Shown: piece by piece, positions 1-7,883 of the stretch | Numbering within the stretch: the stretch's first letter is position 1 | Layout of the letters: each line of letters starts with the position of its first letter | NCBI GenBank assembly: GCA_016295895.1 | Contig: JAEDKI010000005.1 | Span: 1-29,470 of the forward strand | Direction of reading: 5' to 3' | Length of the DNA: 29,470 nt | Source of the DNA: Clostridiaceae bacterium | GTDB lineage: Bacteria; Bacillota; Clostridia; Oscillospirales; Acutalibacteraceae | Notes under the pieces: model-generated | The model's database searches: none | Seen by the model: only the letters and a program-made list of their open reading frames with translations | Told to the model about the DNA's origin: nothing | Program-made: the position numbers and the translations under genes

Positions 1-878
1 GAGGAATATGGTATTCCGTTTTTCATTCGGTTTCGGCGTTCTGCAACGCAGGCTTTGATCTTATGGGAACGGAAACGCCGTATATTTCGCTTTGCGAATT
101 CTCTGACGATTTTGTGGTCAATGCAACCCTTTCCGCATTAATAATAATCGGCGGCATCGGCTTCCTTGTCTGGGACGATTTGAGAAAGAAAAAGCTGAAA
201 TATAAATATTATCAGCTTCACACCAAGATAGTGCTTGCGGTTACGGCGGCTCTGCTTGTTATCCCGACGATTCTGTTTTTGATTTTTGAGCGCAATTTCA
301 CAAATGAGGGGCTGAGCTTCGGCCACAGCCTGCTCAATGCGTTCTTTGATTCCGTAACGGCAAGAACGGCAGGCTTTAACACGACCGACACGGCGGCGCT
401 TTCGCCTGCGAGCAAAATTATGACGATATTCCTGATGTTTATCGGCGGTTCGCCGGGTTCAACGGCGGGCGGCATCAAGACAACCACTCTTGCGGTTATT
501 GCCGTTTCAACCTTTAACGGAATAATGCGCCGTGAATCAAAGGGCGTGTTCGGCAGACGGTTTGAAAAGGACGCAATCCACAAGGCAAGCTCGGTCGTTT
601 TCACGAATATCACCCTTGCAATAGTCGGTTTGCTTGCAATCTGCGCAGTTCAGCCGACGCTTGCGATTGAAGATGTTGCGTTTGAATGTATTTCCGCAAT
701 CGGAACGGTCGGAATGTCAACGGGCATAACCCGTGATTTATCAACGGCATCAAGGCTGATAATAGCGTTTCTGATGTTCTGCGGCAGGGTCGGCAGCGTT
801 TCGTTCGCTCTTGCGTTAATGGACAGAAGAGCGTCCCCGCCGGTTAAAAATCCGAGAGAAAAAATAACAATCGGTTAA
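1..878 (+). CDS. ktrB: KtrB/TrkH-family potassium channel subunit, 5' end missing
   Basis: This is the C-terminal part of the membrane subunit of a Ktr/Trk potassium uptake system. The reading frame is open from base 3, so the gene begins before the window; the ATG at 63 is internal. The first visible residues hold the second pore loop (FHSVSAFCNAGFD). The third pore loop (SVTARTAGFNTTD), the intramembrane gate loop (GGSPGSTAGGIKTTT) and the fourth pore loop (SAIGTVGMSTGIT) follow in family order, separated by hydrophobic segments. K+ passes through the pore and gating is set by the cytoplasmic RCK protein encoded 19 bases downstream. The two genes are almost certainly one operon. TrkH and KtrB are hard to separate on a fragment; the KtrA-sized partner (one RCK unit) favours KtrB. 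Confidence 0.93.
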   Translation, partial: GIWYSVFHSVSAFCNAGFDLMGTETPYISLCEFSDDFVVNATLSALIIIGGIGFLVWDDLRKKKLKYKYYQLHTKIVLAVTAALLVIPTILFLIFERNFTNEGLSFGHSLLNAFFDSVTARTAGFNTTDTAALSPASKIMTIFLMFIGGSPGSTAGGIKTTTLAVIAVSTFNGIMRRESKGVFGRRFEKDAIHKASSVVFTNITLAIVGLLAICAVQPTLAIEDVAFECISAIGTVGMSTGITRDLSTASRLIIAFLMFCGRVGSVSFALALMDRRASPPVKNPREKITIG

Positions 879-897
879 TCCGGAAAGGATAGGAAAA

Positions 898-1542
898 ATG
901 AAATCTTTTTTAATTATCGGAATGGGCGGCTTCGGCCATCATCTTTGCGAAAGCCTCGCAAAAAAAGACTGTGAAATAATGATAGTTGACGAAAAAGAGG
1001 AAGCCGTTGAGGATATGCTTTCGTATGTCGTCAGCGCAAAAATAGGCGACTGCACGAAAATTGAGGTGCTGAAATCCTTTGATATTCCGTCGTTTGACAC
1101 CTGCTTTGTCTGCATCGGCGAAAACTTTCAGAACAGCCTTGAAATAACCAGCCTGCTCAAAGAATGCGGCGCAAAAAAGGTTATCAGCAAGGCGGACAGA
1201 GACATTCAGGAGAAGTTTTTGCTCCGCAACGGCGCTGATGCCGTTATTTATCCCGAAAAGAACATGGCGGAGCGCTATGCGATTCGTGAGAGCAGCGAGC
1301 ATATCTTCGATTATATCAATCTCGGCGGCGATTATTCGATTTTTGAAATTGATGTGCTTGATAAATGGGTCGGCAAGACCGTCAAGGAGCTGAATTTCAG
1401 AGTTAAATATAACCTCAGCGTGCTTGCAACCAAAAACGGGAGCACGGTTAACCCCGTCATTACGGGCGAGCGGAAGTTTGCAAAGGATGAGCACTTGCTT
1501 GTTCTCGGCAAAGAAGAGGATGTCCGCAAGCTGACTAAATAA
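898..1542 (+). CDS. ktrA: KtrA/TrkA-type RCK regulatory subunit of K+ uptake
   Basis: Cytoplasmic gating subunit of 214 residues. The N-terminus has a Rossmann nucleotide-binding motif (IIGMGGFG, residues 6-13) with an acidic residue at the end of beta-2 (IVDEKEE), as in TrkA-N domains that bind ATP/ADP or NAD(H). The C-terminal third (from about residue 140) fits a TrkA-C domain ending in LVLGKEEDVRKL. The length matches single-RCK KtrA proteins rather than the duplicated roughly 450-residue TrkA of proteobacteria. It starts 19 bases after the ktrB stop behind an AAAGGATAGG ribosome binding site, so it is cotranscribed with the channel. A promoter for the next gene begins directly after its stop. 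Confidence 0.94.
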   Translation: MKSFLIIGMGGFGHHLCESLAKKDCEIMIVDEKEEAVEDMLSYVVSAKIGDCTKIEVLKSFDIPSFDTCFVCIGENFQNSLEITSLLKECGAKKVISKADRDIQEKFLLRNGADAVIYPEKNMAERYAIRESSEHIFDYINLGGDYSIFEIDVLDKWVGKTVKELNFRVKYNLSVLATKNGSTVNPVITGERKFAKDEHLLVLGKEEDVRKLTK

Positions 1543-1547
1543 TTTCG

Positions 1548-1576
1548 TTGACAAAAGCAACAAGATAATGTAATAT
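1548..1576 (+). promoter_or_regulatory. Sigma-A promoter for the nucleotide kinase gene
   Basis: TTGACA at 1548-1553 and TAATAT at 1571-1576 are separated by 17 bases. The -35 is perfect and the -10 matches 4 of 6. It begins 6 bases after the ktrA stop and lies 32 bases ahead of the next start codon, which has GGAGGT at 1595-1600. Confidence 0.65.
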
Positions 1577-1607
1577 TAATATAAATAAAATACTGGAGGT
1601 AATTATT

Positions 1608-2171
1608 ATGGTTTTAGCTGCTGTCGGCAAAAACGGCACAGGCAAGGATTTCTTCCTTGAATATGTTGCAAAAACTTACGGTTTTCCGATGATTTCAATC
1701 GGCGATGTTGTCAGAGAGCTTGCGGCAAATGACGGTCTTGAGCTTACCAGAGACAATCTTCACGCAACCTCAAAGAAGTATATGACCGCTAACGGTCAGA
1801 CATTTTTCCCCGAAATGATAGTCAAAAAGATCAAGGAGTCGGACAGCCCGAATTTCCTTGTTTCAGGCATCCGTCCGCCCTCGGATATCGAGGTTTTCAA
1901 GAAGGCTTTCGGCGATAAGTTCGTTCTTGTTGATGTTGTTATCAGCGACGATGAGGTTCGCTATCAGAGAATGCTTGCCAGAGGCTCCGAGCGTGACGGC
2001 AAGAGCGTTGAAAAGCTTCGTGAAAACGATATCCATGAGGAAGAAATCTTCCACACCAGCGAGTCGGAGAAAATGGCTGACTATATAATGAAGAACGACG
2101 GCACGGTTGACGATTTCTATGCCGGAGTCAAGGATTTTTATGAGAATTATCTCAAAGCAAAGCTTGACTGA
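1608..2171 (+). CDS. Small P-loop nucleotide kinase (UPF0200/adenylate-kinase-like)
   Basis: A 187-residue cytosolic protein beginning with a P-loop (GKNGTGKD, residues 7-14) of the adenylate kinase/dephospho-CoA kinase superfamily. The next conserved stretch, MISIGDVVREL (28-38), matches the substrate-binding start of helix 2 in these kinases. VSGIRPPSDIEVF (85-97) is a second conserved loop, and RMLARGSERD (121-130) looks like the LID arginines. The overall plan resembles the archaeal UPF0200 family more than bacterial CoaE, Adk or Cmk, but I recall this similarity and have not searched. The substrate cannot be read from the sequence; a nucleoside monophosphate is most likely. It has its own promoter and a terminator, so it seems to be monocistronic. 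ATG 1608 is supported by GGAGGT seven bases upstream. Confidence 0.8.
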   Translation: MVLAAVGKNGTGKDFFLEYVAKTYGFPMISIGDVVRELAANDGLELTRDNLHATSKKYMTANGQTFFPEMIVKKIKESDSPNFLVSGIRPPSDIEVFKKAFGDKFVLVDVVISDDEVRYQRMLARGSERDGKSVEKLRENDIHEEEIFHTSESEKMADYIMKNDGTVDDFYAGVKDFYENYLKAKLD

Positions 2172-2233
2172 AAATGAAACGGGGCTGTCGCTCTGAGCGA
2201 TGGACCAAAAGAAACCGATTTAACAGGATAATA

Positions 2234-2286
2234 AAAAGCAGCTTGTATTGTCGATTAATTATCGTGTAATACAGGTTGCTTTTCTT
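2234..2286 (+). terminator. Intrinsic terminator after the kinase gene
   Basis: A long hairpin in which AAAAGCAGCTTGTATT pairs with AATACAGGTTGCTTTT (two mismatched or wobble positions), with an A/T-rich loop, followed by TTTTCTTTT. It lies 62 bases after the kinase stop codon. Confidence 0.7.
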
Positions 2287-2401
2287 TTGGATTAATGAAA
2301 ATTGATTTATATTGTTTATTTTCCGAACGGATTAAGAAACTGAATTGTTTTTTCGTCAACTCTAACAAAAAGACGGGCTGTTTTTAGTTAAAAATGGTAT
2401 C
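2287..2401. other. A/T-rich intergenic stretch, nothing recognised
   Basis: This is the middle of the 371-base gap between the kinase and the MFS transporter genes. Apart from the terminator on its left and the promoter and leader on its right, I see no open reading frame with a ribosome binding site, no long inverted repeat and no known RNA motif. Confidence 0.5.
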
Positions 2402-2430
2402 TTTAAAATAAATAATAAAAGTGTTATAAT
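2402..2430 (+). promoter_or_regulatory. Sigma-A promoter of the MFS transporter gene
   Basis: TTTAAA at 2402-2407 and a perfect TATAAT at 2425-2430 are spaced by 17 bases. Transcription would start near 2437, giving a leader of about 105 bases before the ATG at 2543. Confidence 0.6.
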
Positions 2431-2441
2431 AATCATAGTTA

Positions 2442-2515
2442 TTTTAACGGCAATTTATTCGGATTGCAGTTAAAAAGCCATAACGGTTCTCTTAAGTGAT
2501 TGCGGAAAAGAGAAC
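2442..2515 (+). promoter_or_regulatory. Structured 5' leader with two hairpins, candidate cis-regulatory RNA
   Basis: Two stems fill the predicted leader. Stem 1 pairs TTTTAAC (2442-2448) with GTTAAAA (2469-2475) and continues as GCAAT with ATTGC after one mismatch. Stem 2 pairs GTTCTCTT (2486-2493) with AAGAGAAC (2508-2515) around a 14-base loop. The ribosome binding site (AAGGAG, about 2530) follows 15 bases later. It fits no riboswitch class I know, and no U-tract follows stem 2, so control at translation or RNA stability is more likely than termination. Confidence 0.4.
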
Positions 2516-2542
2516 TTGCTAATTTCATAAGGAGAAAATTAT

Positions 2543-4426
2543 ATGAACAATCGCTTCTTTTGCGCCAAAGAAAACGGCAAGCTTAATTACGGCAAAACCG
2601 CTTTGACGGGCTTCGGTTTTCTTGCAGCTTCGATTGCATGGGCAATCTACGACCCCTACATAACCAAGATTCTGAATCATCTGCTCAACGCCTCGCCGAC
2701 AGTTACGGCGTGGAGCAACACGCTTGTTGAGAAGATGCCGTTCCTTGCAAGCTTTGCGGCTTCGCAGGGCGAGGATGTTGTTCTTGCAGGCGGCGGGTTC
2801 ACACTTGTTCCGCTGTTTATCGGTATCATAATGACATTCGATAACATCTTCGGCGTTATTTTTCAGCCGACCTTCGGCAAGCTTTCAGACCGCTGCCATT
2901 CAAGGTTCGGCAAGCGTCGCCCGTTCATTCTTTTCGGCGCTCCGATTTCGGCAGCTCTGTTTGCATTGATTCCCATTGTTTTCCTTAAATCCCGCAGTCT
3001 GCCCCTTACAATGTTATTTATCATCCTTTTTGTTTTCGTCATGTCGCTGTGGCGTGCGCCCGTTGTTGCGCTCATGCCCGACCTGACCCCTCCGAGCCTG
3101 CGAAGCGAGGGCAACGCAGTTATTAACCTCATGGGCGGTCTCGGCAGCGCAATCGGCATGGTTGCAGGCACGCTTGCAATCATTCTTTGCGGTCTGTTCA
3201 CGGGTCTGACAAAAGCGCAGATAAAGGCTGACGAAACTGTATCATTCCCCTATGTTTTTGCAATCGGCGCAGTAATTATGATAATCGGCATGCTCGTTAT
3301 CATGCTGTTTGTCAAGGAGCCCGACAGCAGAATCCACATTCAGGGCGAGGTCAACAAGCAGCTTGATGCCGACGCAAGAAGAAAAGCGGAAAAAGAGGCT
3401 AAAAAAGCCGAAAAGGCGGCAAGAAAAGCCCAGAAGCTCTCAAAGGGAGAGAGAAAGAGCCTTATTTTCATGCTTGCGGCTCTGTTCTTCCTTTTCTGCG
3501 GAAGCAACGCAATCACCACATTCTTCTCACTCTTTGCCCAGGAGATTCTCCACATGATAACCTCCGAGGCAACCATAATCATGCTTATATTTGCCGTTGT
3601 TGCGGCAATTGCAGCTCTGCCCGCAGGCAAGATGGGCAAGAAAATCGGCAGAAAAAAGACTATCATTGCAGGTCTTGCAATCTTCCTTTCAGCCTTTGTG
3701 ATTTTCTTCTCGATTTTCCTTGTTATGCTCGGCAGACAGAATATGTCAATCGGCAATTATGTTACCGTTAACAATGCCTACACTTCAATCAACGACAAGG
3801 TCAACGCCTATAATTCCGAGCTTGCCGACGCCGCAAAAGAGAATAATATCACTCTCGGCGAGGGTGACACTCTTGTTATGGATACTTATGTTGAATATGT
3901 CAAGGCAAAAGAGGCAAACGGCGATCTTTCGGGCTACGGCTCGGTTTATGCCGACTTTGACGCAAAGATTAACGCTGAAAATCCCGAAATCATCAACGGA
4001 ATCAGAAAGGTTGCCGTTTCAACGCTTGAGCTTTCGGAGCAGTCAAGCTTCGGCGAAGCGCTTGAAGCAGTCAGCGGAAGCGTCCGTGATGTTACGAGAA
4101 TTCTCAGAATCCTCATTTATCCCGTTCTTATTCTCGGCGGTGCGGCTAATATGTTCATCACCGTTAATACTCTGCCGCTCGTTCTTGAAATCGGCGGACT
4201 TGACAAGGTTGGAACCTTTACGGGATACTACTACACAGCCACATTCTCGGCTCAGATTGCTTCCCCGATTGTTTACGGCATTGTCAGAATGTTCTCGGGA
4301 ACGTATATGTCGCTGTTCTACTATGCGCCCGTGGCGTTCGCCGCTTCGATTCTCTGCATCCTGCTTGTAAAGCACGGCGAGGCTATTCCCGACGAGGTAA
4401 TCAAGGAAGCGGAAGAAAAAGATTAA
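2543..4426 (+). CDS. MFS transporter, GPH/SLC45-like, with a large extracytoplasmic insert
   Basis: A 627-residue polytopic membrane protein. GKLSDRCHSRFGKRRPF (112-128) is the loop 2-3 signature of glycoside-pentoside-hexuronide/SLC45-like major facilitator carriers, which move sugars with H+ or Na+. A second copy of the loop motif occurs in the second half (GKMGKKIGRKKT, 362-373). The central cytoplasmic linker (about 259-306) is strongly charged, Lys/Ala/Glu-rich and probably helical. Between two hydrophobic segments lies an unusual soluble insert of about 119 residues (about 399-517), which should face outside. The substrate cannot be deduced; no catabolic gene is adjacent. AAGGAG near 2530 supports the ATG at 2543. 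It has its own promoter, structured leader and terminator, so it is a single-gene unit. Confidence 0.85.
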   Translation: MNNRFFCAKENGKLNYGKTALTGFGFLAASIAWAIYDPYITKILNHLLNASPTVTAWSNTLVEKMPFLASFAASQGEDVVLAGGGFTLVPLFIGIIMTFDNIFGVIFQPTFGKLSDRCHSRFGKRRPFILFGAPISAALFALIPIVFLKSRSLPLTMLFIILFVFVMSLWRAPVVALMPDLTPPSLRSEGNAVINLMGGLGSAIGMVAGTLAIILCGLFTGLTKAQIKADETVSFPYVFAIGAVIMIIGMLVIMLFVKEPDSRIHIQGEVNKQLDADARRKAEKEAKKAEKAARKAQKLSKGERKSLIFMLAALFFLFCGSNAITTFFSLFAQEILHMITSEATIIMLIFAVVAAIAALPAGKMGKKIGRKKTIIAGLAIFLSAFVIFFSIFLVMLGRQNMSIGNYVTVNNAYTSINDKVNAYNSELADAAKENNITLGEGDTLVMDTYVEYVKAKEANGDLSGYGSVYADFDAKINAENPEIINGIRKVAVSTLELSEQSSFGEALEAVSGSVRDVTRILRILIYPVLILGGAANMFITVNTLPLVLEIGGLDKVGTFTGYYYTATFSAQIASPIVYGIVRMFSGTYMSLFYYAPVAFAASILCILLVKHGEAIPDEVIKEAEEKD

Positions 4427-4510
4427 CGACATCCTCCGCCGATTTTTGAAACTGCGGGGCGTTCCGCAAGCCACGCAGCAGAAATTTTCGGCATACATAC
4501 ATCCTTCTAT

Positions 4511-4554
4511 AAAAGTCAAGGGCATCGGTGTTTCCGATGCCTTTGGCTTTTTTT
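4511..4554 (+). terminator. Strong intrinsic terminator after the MFS gene
   Basis: A stem of up to 17 pairs including G-T wobbles: AAGGGCATCGG pairs with CCGATGCCTTT around a TGTTT loop (4529-4533), followed by a run of seven T. Confidence 0.88.
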
Positions 4555-4564
4555 CGGGCGGTCT

Positions 4565-4592
4565 TGTTTTTTGACAATTTATATGGTATTAT
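4565..4592 (+). promoter_or_regulatory. Probable promoter of comM, exact -35 uncertain
   Basis: TTGTTT at 4565-4570 and TATTAT at 4587-4592 are 16 bases apart. A perfect TTGACA at 4571-4576 is also present, but its distance to any -10-like hexamer (10 to 13 bases) is too short, so the promoter location is supported better than the precise elements. Confidence 0.4.
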
Positions 4593-4617
4593 ATTTCGGA
4601 AAAAGAGGGGTGATTCG

Positions 4618-6147
4618 GTGTTTGCAAGAATTAACAGCATGGGTCTTTTCGGAATAGACAGCTACATGGTCGGCGTTGAGGTCGATTACGGACAGGGTCT
4701 TCCGAGAATTGATGTTGTCGGTCTGCCCGATACCGCTGTCAACGAATCCCGCAACAGAGTTCGCTCCGCAATCAAAAACAGCGGCTACGAATTTCCGCAG
4801 AGCCGAATAACGATAAACCTTTCACCCGCCGATGTCCGCAAGGAGGGTCCCGTTTACGATTTGCCGATTCTGATAGCGATTCTCAAAGCGGGCAGACAGC
4901 TTGACTGCAACATTGACGACTGCGCCTTTGTCGGCGAGCTGTCGCTTGACGGGCTTGTGCGCCATGTCAACGGAGCTTTGCCCATGGTTATCAGGGCGCA
5001 GAAAAGCGGAATAAAAAGAGTTTTCGTTCCCGCCTCAAACGCCCGTGAAAGCTCGGTTGTTGAGGGAATAGAAATATATGCGGTTGAAAATGTCCGTCAG
5101 GTCATTCGGTTTCTGAAAGGCGAGGAGAGCTTATCGCCGATAAAATTTGACCCCGATGAAGAAATGATTAACCGTGTGCCCCTGCCCGATTTCAGAGATG
5201 TCATGGGTCAGCAGGAGGCAAGGTATGCCCTTGAAATTGCGGCGGCGGGAGGACATAATGTTATCATGGTCGGCCCTCCCGGCTCCGGCAAAAGCATGCT
5301 TGCCAAGCGGCTGCCGTCGATACTTCCCGACATGACCTTTGAAGAAAGCTTGCATACAACGGAGCTTTATTCCATAGCGGGAGCATTGCCCGAGGGAGTT
5401 TCTCTCATCAGAGAACGCCCGTTCCGTTCGCCTCACCATACGGTTTCGCCCGCAGGACTTTCGGGCGGCGGAGCTATCCCGAGACCGGGTGAAATATCCC
5501 TTGCGCATAACGGCGTTCTGTTCCTTGACGAGCTTCCCGAGTTTTCAAGAATCGCAATGGAAGTTCTCCGTCAGCCGATTGAGGACGGAAAAATCACCAT
5601 ATCCCGTGCGAGCGCATCGCTGACTTATCCGTGCTCGGCAATGATAGTCTGCGCCATGAATCCCTGCCCCTGCGGTTTCCACGGACACCCGAAGCGAAAA
5701 TGCACCTGCCCCGAGGGAGCGGCAAAGCGTTATCTTTCAAGGATTTCGGGGCCTTTGCTTGACAGAATAGACATTCATATTGAAGTTCCGCCCGTTGATT
5801 TCGACAAGCTTTCGAGCAAAATGCCGTCGGAATGCTCTGCGGATATCAAAAAGAGAGTCAACGCCGCAAGAAAGCTTCAGCAGGAGAGGCTTGCGGGCAC
5901 GGGAGTTTCGTGCAACGCAAAAATGGATTCGGGCTTGACCCGCAAATTCTGCCGCCCCACCGCTCAGGCAATGGCTTTGCTTGAAAGCGTTTTTGAAAAG
6001 CTTGACCTTTCGGCAAGAGCATACGATAAAATTTTGAGAATCGCAAGAACGGTTGCCGACCTTGAGGGCTGTGAAACGATTGATTCAAGCCATATCGCCC
6101 AGGCGGTTCAGTTCAGAAGCCTTGACCGAAAGCTCTGGGGAAGATAA
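4618..6147 (+). CDS. comM: YifB/ComM-family AAA+ ATPase (Mg-chelatase-like)
   Basis: A hexameric AAA+ protein of 509 residues. In naturally competent bacteria ComM helps branch migration of incoming DNA during transformation; in non-competent bacteria its role is unclear. The N-terminal part (MGLFGIDSYMVGVEV to about 180) is the Lon-protease-like fold typical of the family. The ATPase follows with Walker A GPPGSGKS (219-226) and Walker B VLFLDELPEF (300-309). A Cys-rich insertion CAMNPCPCGFHGH...KCTC (345-364) probably binds zinc. LDRIDIHIEV (381-390) is the family's conserved arginine-containing strand, and the C-terminal helical Mg_chelatase_C domain ends at SLDRKLWGR. I chose GTG 4618 because AGAGGGG lies just upstream and family homology begins there; the frame is open upstream to an ATG at 4528, but that would overlap the terminator and promoter. 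Confidence 0.95.
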   Translation: MFARINSMGLFGIDSYMVGVEVDYGQGLPRIDVVGLPDTAVNESRNRVRSAIKNSGYEFPQSRITINLSPADVRKEGPVYDLPILIAILKAGRQLDCNIDDCAFVGELSLDGLVRHVNGALPMVIRAQKSGIKRVFVPASNARESSVVEGIEIYAVENVRQVIRFLKGEESLSPIKFDPDEEMINRVPLPDFRDVMGQQEARYALEIAAAGGHNVIMVGPPGSGKSMLAKRLPSILPDMTFEESLHTTELYSIAGALPEGVSLIRERPFRSPHHTVSPAGLSGGGAIPRPGEISLAHNGVLFLDELPEFSRIAMEVLRQPIEDGKITISRASASLTYPCSAMIVCAMNPCPCGFHGHPKRKCTCPEGAAKRYLSRISGPLLDRIDIHIEVPPVDFDKLSSKMPSECSADIKKRVNAARKLQQERLAGTGVSCNAKMDSGLTRKFCRPTAQAMALLESVFEKLDLSARAYDKILRIARTVADLEGCETIDSSHIAQAVQFRSLDRKLWGR

Positions 6148-6161
6148 TTCCCCCGCATGTA

Positions 6162-6190
6162 TTGATAAATATACCCGAAAGGTATATAAT
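6162..6190 (+). promoter_or_regulatory. Strong sigma-A promoter of the suf genes with operator-like inverted repeat
   Basis: TTGATA at 6162-6167 and a perfect TATAAT at 6185-6190 are 17 bases apart. The spacer contains a perfect inverted repeat, ATATACC (6169-6175) and GGTATAT (6181-6187), around CGAAA. A repressor bound here would block RNA polymerase, so this is a candidate operator, possibly for an Rrf2/IscR-like Fe-S sensor; the regulator identity is a guess. The sufC start lies 33 bases after the -10. Confidence 0.75.
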
Positions 6191-6222
6191 AAACAGACAA
6201 ACAATAAAAACGGAGATAAAAT

Positions 6223-6948
6223 ATGTTAAAGCTTGAAAATGTATCATTTAAGGTTGCCGTTGACGGCTCCGACCTTGAAATCATCGACGGAATTTCGCTT
6301 GAGATTCCCGACGGAGCGTTTACGGTCATTACCGGGCCGAACGGCGGCGGAAAATCAACTCTTGCCCGCCTGATTATGGGCATTGAGAAGCCCACATCCG
6401 GCAAGATTTTCTATAATGACACCGACATAACGGATTATTCGGTTACGGAAAGAGCCAAGCTCGGCATAGGCTACGCTTTTCAGCAGCCGCCGAGGTTCAA
6501 GGGTCTGACCGTTCGCAGACTGCTTTCGCTTGCCGCAGGCAGTGAGCTGCCCGTTGACGAATGCTGCGGATATCTCACAAGCGTCGGTCTTTGCTCAAAG
6601 GACTATCTCAACCGTGAGATGGATAACTCCCTTTCGGGCGGCGAAGCCAAGAGAATTGAAATTGCAACCCTCATGGCAAGAAAGCTCGGGCTTGCAATTT
6701 TTGACGAACCCGAGGCAGGCATTGACCTTTGGAGCTTTTCGATGCTCGTTGAGAGCTTCAAGGCAATGAGCAAGGGCAATCATCAGAGCGTTATCGTTAT
6801 TTCTCATCAGGAAAGAATCATGCAGCTTGCCGACGAAATGGTTGTCATTGCCGACGGAAAAATAAGAGACAAGGGCAGCAAGGAGGATATCTTCCCCCGA
6901 CTTATGGGAGAATTCAACGAAAACTGCGGCTTCAGGGGGGAAAAATAA
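6223..6948 (+). CDS. sufC: SufC-like Fe-S cluster assembly ATPase
   Basis: A 241-residue cytosolic ABC ATPase that powers Fe-S cluster assembly on the SufB-type scaffold encoded next. Visible motifs are Walker A GPNGGGKST (38-46), Q-loop AFQQPPRFKG (85-94), signature LSGGE (137-141), Walker B LAIFDEPEAGID (157-168) and the switch histidine H195 (VISHQ). The Q-loop with PPR and the DEPEAGID sequence are typical of SufC rather than transport ATPases, and no membrane subunit is nearby. It is one base away from the scaffold gene. There is no sufD, sufS or sufU in the window, so this is a two-gene SufCB unit like the minimal SUF-like (SMS) systems of archaea and anaerobes. Confidence 0.93.
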   Translation: MLKLENVSFKVAVDGSDLEIIDGISLEIPDGAFTVITGPNGGGKSTLARLIMGIEKPTSGKIFYNDTDITDYSVTERAKLGIGYAFQQPPRFKGLTVRRLLSLAAGSELPVDECCGYLTSVGLCSKDYLNREMDNSLSGGEAKRIEIATLMARKLGLAIFDEPEAGIDLWSFSMLVESFKAMSKGNHQSVIVISHQERIMQLADEMVVIADGKIRDKGSKEDIFPRLMGEFNENCGFRGEK

Positions 6949-6949
6949 C

Positions 6950-7867
6950 ATGGATAAGATTGACAGTCAGCTTCTCGAATCGATTGCGGATCTCCATGAG
7001 ATTCCCGAGGGAGCTTATAATATCAGAAAGAACGGCGAGGGTCTTTCAAGGCGTTCAACCGCCAACATTGAGATTGTGCCGAAATCCGACAAGCCGGGCA
7101 TCGACATAATTGTTGCTCCGGGAACGAAGAATGAGAGCGTTCATATCCCCGTTATCATCACCGAGGCGGGAATCAACGACCTTGTTTATAATGATTTTTA
7201 TATAGGTGAGGGCGCTGATGTGCTCATCGTTGCAGGCTGCGGAATCCACAACTGCGGCGATCAGACGAGCGAGCATGACGGAATCCATACTTTCCATATC
7301 GGCAAAGACGCAAGAATCAAATATGTTGAAAAGCATTACGGCGAGGGCGACGGCAAGGGCGAGAGGATTCTCAACCCCTCAACCATTGTTGAGCAGGAGG
7401 AAAATTCCGTCTGCGAAATGGAAATGGTTCAGATAAAGGGCGTTGATTCGACCGTCAGAGACACAAAGGCGAGCCTTGCGGCGGGCGCAAAGCTCATTGT
7501 TACCGAAAGGCTTCTGACCCACGGCAATCAGCATGCCCGCTCGGATATTGATGTTTATCTTAACGGCGAGGGCTCGTCGGCTCAGATTATCTCACGCTCC
7601 GTTGCCAAAAACAGCTCAAAGCAGATTTTCCATCCGAACGCTATCGGCAATGCGGAATGCAGAGCGCATGTTCAATGCGATTCAATCATCATGGATGACG
7701 CAACGGTCAGCTCAATCCCCGCAATAACCGCAAATTCGGCAGACGCTCAGATCGTGCATGAAGCGGCAATCGGCAGAATCAATAACGATCAGCTTATCAA
7801 GCTGATGACCTTCGGCATGAGCGAGGAAGAAGCGGAAGAAGTTATTATCCAAGGATTCCTTAAATAA
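6950..7867 (+). CDS. sufB: Short SufB/SufD-family Fe-S scaffold protein
   Basis: A 305-residue member of the SufBD beta-helix family, well below the roughly 460-490 residues of classical SufB; it lacks the extended N-terminal domain. The C-terminal core keeps SufB-type functional residues: QCDSIIM (C243), at the place of the essential SufB cysteine, and IVHEAAIG (H270, E271), aligned with the HEA motif that precedes the last helices. NNDQLIKLMTFGM (278-290) matches the family DQLFYLxxRG ending. Only one SufBD-type gene is present, so it probably forms a homodimer on a SufC dimer. Start ATG 6950 lies one base after the sufC stop, with a GGGGGG-containing ribosome binding site inside the sufC 3' end. 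Minimal SmsCB systems have this size and gene order. Confidence 0.9.
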   Translation: MDKIDSQLLESIADLHEIPEGAYNIRKNGEGLSRRSTANIEIVPKSDKPGIDIIVAPGTKNESVHIPVIITEAGINDLVYNDFYIGEGADVLIVAGCGIHNCGDQTSEHDGIHTFHIGKDARIKYVEKHYGEGDGKGERILNPSTIVEQEENSVCEMEMVQIKGVDSTVRDTKASLAAGAKLIVTERLLTHGNQHARSDIDVYLNGEGSSAQIISRSVAKNSSKQIFHPNAIGNAECRAHVQCDSIIMDDATVSSIPAITANSADAQIVHEAAIGRINNDQLIKLMTFGMSEEEAEEVIIQGFLK

Positions 7868-7883
7868 TGAAAACCAAAAATAA

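Noticed and set aside
910..1563. 217-residue minus-strand frame opposite ktrA
   Set aside because: Antisense shadow; the plus-strand frame has Rossmann and TrkA-C features and a ribosome binding site.
4528..4617. 30-residue N-terminal extension of ComM from ATG 4528
   Set aside because: It would start inside the terminator hairpin and span the promoter; GTG 4618 has a ribosome binding site and matches where the family begins.
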